Shown piece by piece: positions 56,872-64,000 of a stretch of 64,000 nt of DNA (positions are counted from its first letter, which is position 1; every line of letters begins with the position of its first letter). Source of the stretch: Bretschneidera sinensis. Its lineage: Eukaryota; Streptophyta; Magnoliopsida; Brassicales; Akaniaceae. The notes beneath the pieces are model-generated. The model ran no database searches, was not told where the DNA came from, and saw only the letters and a list, made by a program, of their open reading frames with translations. The stretch covers positions 3,163,501 through 3,227,500 of the forward strand of contig CM043700.1 of NCBI GenBank assembly GCA_023935145.1, read 5' to 3'. The position numbers were made by a program, and so were the translations under genes.

Positions 56872-59800
56872 TTACAACCAACGTTTCATTTTCCTATTAA
56901 ACAGTCTTGATCGATATGTGGAAATGAACATCTCATGAAGGAGGGGATATTGCAATAATATGAACAAAGTGACTGGGACGCTAGCGAGCAACATTATTGG
57001 AAGGACAATCCATAATCTTCCAGGTAGCATAATAACAATGGCACTAGAAAAGGCTAACATCATGGCTGCAATAGAGAGGAAAAGTGTAGAAAGGCCTATC
57101 ATCATCTTGGTTGGCAAGGATTTGAGGAAATCTCCTTCTGCGTAGTGTGATGTGAGGATTCCTAGAAACATCAATACCGAAGTGGTGGAAGCAAAGAGAG
57201 AAATCGCATCCGATACTATAAAAATAGTAAACATTTTCGTATCTATGAATGTAGGGAGGCCGGTTTGATCGTTACCACCAGGAACAGTAAAGGTTGCAGC
57301 AAACATTATGGTAATAATAAGAGCTCCTACAACTGTACTAGAAGTTGCTGTATCTTTCATCCATTCCTCTCCTTGTTTCAACAAGTCCTTATGTGCTTCA
57401 CTAAACACTTGGCGAGGAGTTTGGTAAGCATCATTGAACCGCCCTTTTCCGCTATCAGGTTGAATGCTCTCCACCTCCTAAATTCATTCAAACCAAGCAA
57501 CCAATATGTGAGTGACTTATATACAGTATATATTTCATCTAATTTTTAGTCTGTTTGCACTTAGAAAAAAAATTAAAGACCAAAATACCTTCTGTTTTAG
57601 GGAATAAAAGGGGCAACCTTATCTAAATTAATTTGCGTCCAATGCTAATTAACTTGTTGTTTTAAGTGTGGCAAGTTAGCATTTCCCCACTTTTATATAT
57701 ATATATATGAAGAGAGAGAGAGATGATCACCTTAAACCATTGCAGTTCTCTTTGCATTTGCAGAGCTGCACCGGAGATGCGACAAAGCTGAGTGACAGGT
57801 GCTAACATTCCTACCAGATGAGACATATTATTACGGAAGGCATCACACGAAGCAACCATTGCATCCTTCACTGCATGAAGCCCGTATATGAGGTTGAAAA
57901 TCTTTTCTTGACGATACATAATTGCCAAATGAAAAATGTTTCTTGAATCTCCGTCAAAGATCCAAAGTAGATCACAATTAGCTTTGAGAATCTCAACAAC
58001 AAACCAAACGTTGCCATGCTTAACAGATTCAAAGATCGCCTCATGTACTTCACCTTCAGAGCGCTGTGAGGCATTTAAAGTTGATACGTGTTTACTTATG
58101 CAACGTAAAACCTCAAGAGCATAAACATGAGTCCAGTTTTTATCATATAATTGCTTGATCCCTTCACAATCAAAAGAAGAAATTATGAGTTAAATATCAT
58201 GATCATGTATTTATAAGCGGCGCCCTTCGACTCCGAAAAAGAAGAAATTTAAGATATTTGACCCAAAAAATGCAAATGCAAATGTTTAATGTAACTATGT
58301 TTTGTTGTATGAAGTTGAAGTTTTCAATTGAAATTCGAATGAAATCACGGTCCATTTGAAACAATTTTTACAGTTGAAAAAAATATGATTCCATTCTATT
58401 TCAATTCGATTTTAATTTCAAATTTCAATTCTATGCTATAAAATTAAAAAAAAAAATTAATTGAGTAAGCATAGGATACCAATGAACTTCAAAAGATTTG
58501 AAGCCAGCCTCCGAAGTTGACCTAGAATAATTAGAACATCAAATGTGTTAGAAGCATAATAATATTATATTTAGCCTATTTTTACAATTGAAATTAAGAA
58601 GAATTTTCATTTTTATTTTAATTTGACATACAAACCTTCGATCAATATTAACACAGCTAATTAATGATGTACTGGCATTGTTTGGTAATTGCTTTATACC
58701 AATTTAAAGTAACCGATATTTGAGAAATGCTTAAATCAATGCTTAAATCACTTAAGCAGTTTCCAAACATTGCTTTAAAGTGGTTAAAAGCAATTCTTAC
58801 TATAGTAGTTGAAAATTTGGACAAACATACCTTGTATTGTTATGTTCCCTTTCTCATGATGGACTTTTTGATGGACGTATATGTGAATATCCTTGCAAGC
58901 CGGAGGAGGAGGTACTTGTATCTTTATACCTACATTAAGTGAGATTAAATTAATAACACATCTTAATTACTTATGTAAAAGAATTAATGTGTTAAGGTCG
59001 GAAGTATTTCACACTACAGGAAATCACACGAACATGGGCTTGATATACATGGATGGACACCAATATGACTCAAAAGCTTAAGCTCATGAGTCTTGAGCTC
59101 AAACCATGTATATAACTACTCTTATTTTATTTATTTATTTTTTATGTGGGATAACTTGATTGTGGATATCCTAACAAATATTCCTCTCATGCATGAGTTA
59201 TATACCAAACTCTCCCTTGAATAGAACTACTGGCCACTCGATCAACAAGATAAACCAAACCAAACTCAATCATGAAAGTCCTCACGGAATAGACAATCGT
59301 GGACACAAACACTTTTCATTCATAGGCTTGATATACATCGATAGACACCAATATGACTCAAAAGCTTAAAATCATAAGTTTTTGACCCAAATAATGTATA
59401 TAATTCACTGTTATTTTTTATTTTTTTTCGATGTGAGATAACTCACATATGAATATCCTAACCTAATGGAAGATTACTTCTTGAAAACTATATATACTAA
59501 ATATTTTGATTCGAAGAAGATCATTTTTTTTTATAAAACCTCGTTGAAGTGGAAGGAGTTTGATAGAGATCCCTACCAAGTCATTTGTTCTTCAATCAAA
59601 AAACCCATCAAGTCCCATCAAGTCATTTATCTATGTCAAGAACTCAAAAAATAAAACAGTCTTCATAAACTAATTAAAAAATAAATAAATAAAAGGAGGG
59701 ATACTCACAAGATTTGATCCATCGTTGCCAAAATGAGATTTGACTGCTACTAGAAAATCGAGAAGGGAAACGAGCCAATACACGAATAGGAATGTTTCCT

Positions 59801-62644
59801 TGATTGCTAATAGTGGTTGCTAAATGTGGGAACCGACGAAGCAGATGCAAAGCAATATCTTGTGTAATGGCATATCATAAGAAATAACATGTGTTAAATA
59901 AGATAAGGAGTCCGATGAAAAGTGTAATACGCTAAAACTTCAGGAAATTTCACCCGAATAACGTATATAGAGAGTAAATAGTGTCATTCATCTTTAAAAA
60001 AAAATTGATGAAAAGAAAAAAAAAAAGTTGATTACTGAATTAGTAAAATCTAAAGGTCTTACCCAAAATTCCACTGGAAATAAGAGAACTAAGGACCTCA
60101 GATCCATGAATTGAATTTTCTTTAAGAAGCACTTGTTGTGGAGTGACAGAGTAAAGATAAGCAGTCAAGTCTTTATGACCTGCCAAAGCTGCAATTGCAA
60201 GTGGAATTCTCCCATTATTGTCTGTAGTTTCAAGCAATTTATTGTTCTTCTTGACGATGGATTCTGCAATTTCAGTGATTCCATTAAACGCCACAATGGT
60301 AAGAGCTGTCCAACACCACTTATCTTGCGTTCCCAGGCCTTCTTCAGACATTAATTGAACCAACTCCTTTGCAATCTTCACTTGTCCACTGAAACTGGCG
60401 ATGTGGAGGGCTGTCCACCCAATCACTGTGAGTTTTGCATTTACTGCATTCAGATTCCGGTCAAGGTACTCTTTCATGGCATCCAAGTTACCTCTGTGCA
60501 CTGCCTGGCGTAAGGGCAAGTATTTGACATACTCGTTTTCCTTAATCTCTGCCACTGCTTCGAAAAATAATAAAATGAATAATTAAGCCTAAGTGGAGAT
60601 TAAGAGAAATTCTTGTATGCAAACATCTCATTTGCACCAAGTGTGTAGAAGAATTCTTCGGAGGTCAAACCGGATTTAGTTTAACAAATTAATGTGTCAT
60701 ATTATTATTGGTCAGACTTACTTAATTAGGCTCAATCTATGAAAGAATTTCTTCCAAATATGTCTACAACGATGAAATAGTTTATTACTTTTCAAATTAT
60801 GTACTTAGATAGGAGTAGGAAGTGAGCTCGAGAGACTTGATTTGAAAAACTCGAATCAAAGATTATTTAAGTCGAGTTCGAGCTCGACTAATGATTTTAG
60901 CTTGAATAGTCAATCAGGTCGAGCCCAAACAATGTTGAACTCAGCTCGATTGATAGGTTCGCGACCAAACTCGATTGGATTAATAATTATAATTTTAAGA
61001 TATATTATATATATATATATTATAAAATAAAATTTAGAATTATAACTATAATTTAATTAGTTATGAGTTTTTAAGACTAATTAAATTGGTTTAAATTTCA
61101 AGTTTAAAAAAAAGTCGAGCCGAACCGAGCTCGAGCTCAATATTTTTCTCTCGAGCTCGGCTCGATTAATCTTTTGGCTTACGGGCTGATCTCAAACACT
61201 TCTTAACTCGGGTTTGACTGGACACATATGGTAATTTGATCTCACTTTAGACAAGTAGTCTTTAACTTGTGCTCACACTACCAAAATTGTACATGGAGTT
61301 AATGAAAACAGAAAAAAGGATAATTGTATAGCATGTTCTTAAAATTTTAATAAAATGCACTTATGGCTCATCTAACTGGTCCAGTATTTATTTTTGTTGT
61401 GAGATTTAAAAGTGATTTCAAAACAATTATGAGTAAAATTGATGTGAAATTAAAAATTAATTAGTGTTTGGTAAAATTTTGTTAAAAATACTTTCAAAAG
61501 TGATGTATATTTTTTTGAAAGGAAAAATAAATATTATTTGTCGTTTTGACGCTACTTGTACTAAATAAAAATTTATTTATTTTAATCATGATAAAATAAT
61601 AGTCTCACTAATTTAATAATAGAGGAAAAAAACATCATTCTAATCGCAATTGATATATTATAAGAGGAAAATGGCGGCAAATATCTTTTTCTATTTGGAT
61701 AATCAAATCCAACAACATAATACTTATCTATTATAAAATTATTTACATTTTAATCACGTTAAAAGAAAATTATTTTTGTCAAAAGTGATTATGAGTCAGA
61801 ACCTACAAATTAGATTATTTTAAATTGTTTTCATCATTTGCTTCAACAAATTAAAAATGAGGTGTGTTGTAACAAAATCGATAAAGATAACAAATAAAAT
61901 AAAATAATGGAACAAAATCAAAATAGTCACACATAAAAGAAAAACACAGATTTATATGGTTCGGTTTGTTAGGCTTGCGTTCACGAGCAAGAACATAAAA
62001 GAATTCACTGTAAAAAATGATGAAGAGTACAAAATCATCTAATCGTTTTTCAAAACCTTAACAATGCCTTTATATAATAAACTATAAAATAGGTCAAAAC
62101 AATTCAAATCTTCCAAAAAAATATTTTTGGTCAGAGACGAGTCTTTGAGTTAAACCGGAATATAAGACATCTCAACAAAGTGTTATGCCTGACTTATGCA
62201 GAAGCTGTCAAAGAACCTAGGCCAAATGGAGACTATCCTTTTATTATTTTTTATTGAACATTTTAGTTATTTATAATTTAAAATAATTAAATAATTAATC
62301 ATTAGAACAATTAATTAATTACCTGTTTTAAAATATTGGGGTGGCTTCGGTTGGTGCATTTCAGCCAAATCGTCCCAAGCTTTTTTGGCTATACTGATAT
62401 TCCTGATCTGAGGAAGATTCTCTTCCCCGCATGCCATTTGAATAACATGTAAAGCGGCAGCACTCTTCTTTGTCCAAGCCTTGGAATCCACTACTTGGTT
62501 TGGAGGTCCATTGGCTGCTTCGACAGGATCCCAAAGATCTTGAGATAACAAATAGTTTTTCATACAAACACTCCAATTTGCATAATTATCATCTCTAAGA
62601 ACTTCAGGAACTACTGAACTCCACCCAAAATTATTTGTTGCCAT
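56872..62644 (-). CDS. Gag-like/ankyrin/PGG membrane protein, gene C
   Basis: Seven exons: 62644-62323, 60554-60063, 59858-59709, 58929-58831, 58521-58480, 58161-57731 and 57477-56872. Exon lengths and phases equal those of gene A (322, 492, 150, 99, 42, 431, 606 nt; 713 residues). ATG 62644 is chosen by match with gene A, although the frame stays open upstream to 62812. The gag-like domain, ankyrin repeats and PGG domain are as in A. The PGG exon differs from A at few positions, while ankyrin exon 2 differs by 11 residues, mostly in its first half. No stops seen. A solo gypsy LTR lies 297 bp upstream. Confidence 0.82.
57693..57723. repeat. Short TA/GA microsatellite in gene C
   Basis: Same intron position as in A and B, only about 31 bp; the CA part is absent. 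Confidence 0.9.
58985..59462 (-). mobile_element. TRIM-like element in intron 3 of gene C
   Basis: Copy of 17345-17750, better preserved: direct repeats near 59000-59175 and 59300-59462, each with ACCAATATGACTCAAAAGCT. Confidence 0.5.
60815..61215. repeat. TCGA/GAGCTC-rich repeat in intron 1 of gene C
   Basis: Copy of 19130-19525, with a longer TA run at 61007-61020. Confidence 0.4.
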
Positions 62645-62940
62645 TCTTATATATCTGTCAAAATTCACCAAGTTAAATGAGGAAAAGTAGAGCAAATTGC
62701 AAGGAATGAAAAACCAAAATCCCCAATTTACATGCATGTCAACAAACGAGGTTTCTCCTCTTTTCCTTTTTCTTTTTCTTTTTAATATAAAAAGGAGGTA
62801 TTTTTCAAGCATTAGATAGGTTAATTTAATTCTCCTTTTATGGCTTAATTATAATCATGTCAAGCCCTAATCCCCACCCAATCTCTCTTTAGGGGTTTAG
62901 GTGATTTACTGTAGAATTGTTTTATGGTTGGATTGATTAT
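62645..62940 (-). promoter_or_regulatory. Leader and proximal promoter of gene C
   Basis: 296 bp between ATG and solo LTR. Includes the empty target site of G1 at about 62820-62830, so in this respect it shows the ancestral promoter of gene A. Confidence 0.55.
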
Positions 62941-63394
62941 TGATGTAGGAGGATCCAAGTCAGATGATGCAGAGTTGGCAGATCAACGCAGAACTGACAG
63001 GTGGACTGCCTAGAACAGGCCACGGGCTCAGATCAGACCCAAAAGACCCTAGTCTGATTGGAAACGGGCCAATGAACAAAACCTAATTTTATTAGCCTCG
63101 ACATTTTTAAGCCAAAAAACGACGTTTAGGCCCTCAAATTGGTAGTTTAATGTTTTTAAGAAACTTTTTATTTTAGTTATTTTAATTTCAGCCTTAATTT
63201 ATTTTTTCCTATTTTGTTTCGACCTTATAAATAAGGTTTTAGGGTTTCGTAAACATTATTATTGAATTTGCATAATTTTAAATAAACATCAGAGCTGTTT
63301 CTCTGCATTGTTTTTTAGGGTTTTTCTTGTGCTACTCCCTGTAAACGATTTGTTCGACTAGCCTGCAGAATAATCGCTATTCTGCCCGGCGTCA
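62941..63394 (+). mobile_element. Solo LTR of the G1/G2 gypsy family
   Basis: 454 bp, TGATGTAGGAGG to GGCGTCA, flanked by ATTAT (62936-62940 and 63395-63399). Unit 1 has the uninterrupted site GATTGATTATAAAAG near 24207-24221. The inside was lost by LTR-LTR recombination. Closest to the G2 LTR. Confidence 0.9.
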
Positions 63395-63662
63395 ATTATA
63401 AAAGTTGAAGCCTAGCAAAGATTTTGGATGACCCACTTTGTCTGTTGATTGTCCTCCAGTTTTCTTTGTGTGGAGAAAGTTGCGTTTTCTTCTTCCTGAG
63501 TGAGAGTTTTCGTCCTCAAAATGAGAAAAAAAAAATAGAAAGTATTTTCCCATTTTCCTTCATCATATCTCCCCTATGGCAGAAAAGTATATGATTAAAG
63601 ACATTTTCAGTGAGTATGGAAAGGTTATAGATGTGTTCATATCCAGAAAAAAAGCGAAAGAA
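63395..63662 (+). pseudogene. LINE ORF1 start, unit 3
   Basis: Colinear with 24216-24478: leader, then EKYMIKDIFSEYGKVIDVFI. Cut at about 63662 by unrelated sequence. Confidence 0.65.
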
Positions 63663-64000
63663 TGTTGAGAATCAATGTCCAGTTAGGCCTAGCTGCTGGC
63701 TTAGAATGGGAACAAAGCAGGCCCAGCTTCAAAACCAACTCCATTTCCTCCATGTTGAGAATCAATGTTAGCCCACCATAAGTAATCCCCAACCCAATCT
63801 AAAGTCCAATAGTATTGTTCAAACCCATAGCTAGTTTGATGATGTAATTGCTTACAATTACAAAGTGGGGCAAAGTTAGGTATGTTGTTATTGGTGAGGT
63901 TGTGTGGAAGACAACATAATGAGGTGCTTAATGGATGATGTGGAAGACAATATAATTAGGTGCTTAATGGGTGATGTGGAAGACAACATAATTAGGTGCT
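63663..64000 (+). mobile_element. Probable LTR start with 36-bp tandem repeats
   Basis: Begins TGTTGAGAATCAATG directly after LINE sequence; the same word recurs at 63754. From 63903 a 36-bp unit (TGTGGAAGACAACATAAT...) repeats at 63903, 63939 and 63975 and runs off the window. The element type cannot be told. Confidence 0.5.

Noticed and set aside
62645..62812. Longer N-terminus for gene C starting at 62812
   Set aside because: Gene A has a stop in the matching position, and the extra part is basic low-complexity sequence; the common ATG is preferred.

Overview
The window is plant nuclear DNA, most likely from a eudicot: intron-containing genes with GT-AG junctions, AT-rich spacers, and plant LTR retrotransposons of the Ty1/copia and Ty3/gypsy types. 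I cannot name the species. There are no bacterial features; everything was read from open frames, splice signals, terminal repeats, primer sites and comparison of repeated blocks inside the window.

Layout. 1-2.9 kb holds the first exons of a guanosine deaminase-like gene (minus strand) and a small MITE. 3.4-14.2 kb holds an old copia remnant interrupted by a complete but multiply broken 10.3-kb Sirevirus-like copia element (3591-13885), with LTRs, gag, pol and an extra third ORF. Three stretches of that element carry arrays of the palindrome CCAGTCGACTGG, spaced almost everywhere by whole numbers of DNA helical turns.

From about 14.7 kb to 63.6 kb the window is a tandemly repeated unit: ankyrin/PGG gene - LINE - copia fragment - small terminal-repeat element - GDSL lipase remnant - spacer. 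Unit 1 begins with ankyrin gene A (15134-20752, 7 exons, intact), unit 2 with copy B (38851-40821, truncated), unit 3 with gene C (56872-62644, 7 exons, intact). A and C each predict a 713-residue protein with a retrotransposon-gag-like N-terminal domain, ankyrin repeats and a four-helix PGG membrane domain, an architecture related to plant cell-death and stress-signalling ankyrin proteins. The GDSL copies are both broken.

Younger insertions punctuate the units: a gypsy element with internal deletions 182 bp upstream of gene A, a related solo LTR 297 bp upstream of gene C, a 3'-truncated gypsy element inside GDSL copy 1, and an 8.4-kb Athila-like element lacking reverse transcriptase and integrase inside the unit-2 copia fragment. 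That element carries its own TCGA-centred motif in pairs 21-23 bp apart. The window ends in the start of another probable LTR element with a 36-bp tandem repeat.

No gene set here works as a metabolic pathway. The live genes appear to be the two ankyrin/PGG paralogues and possibly the deaminase; the rest is mobile DNA in varying decay. Paralogous units supply empty sites that date and prove several insertions.
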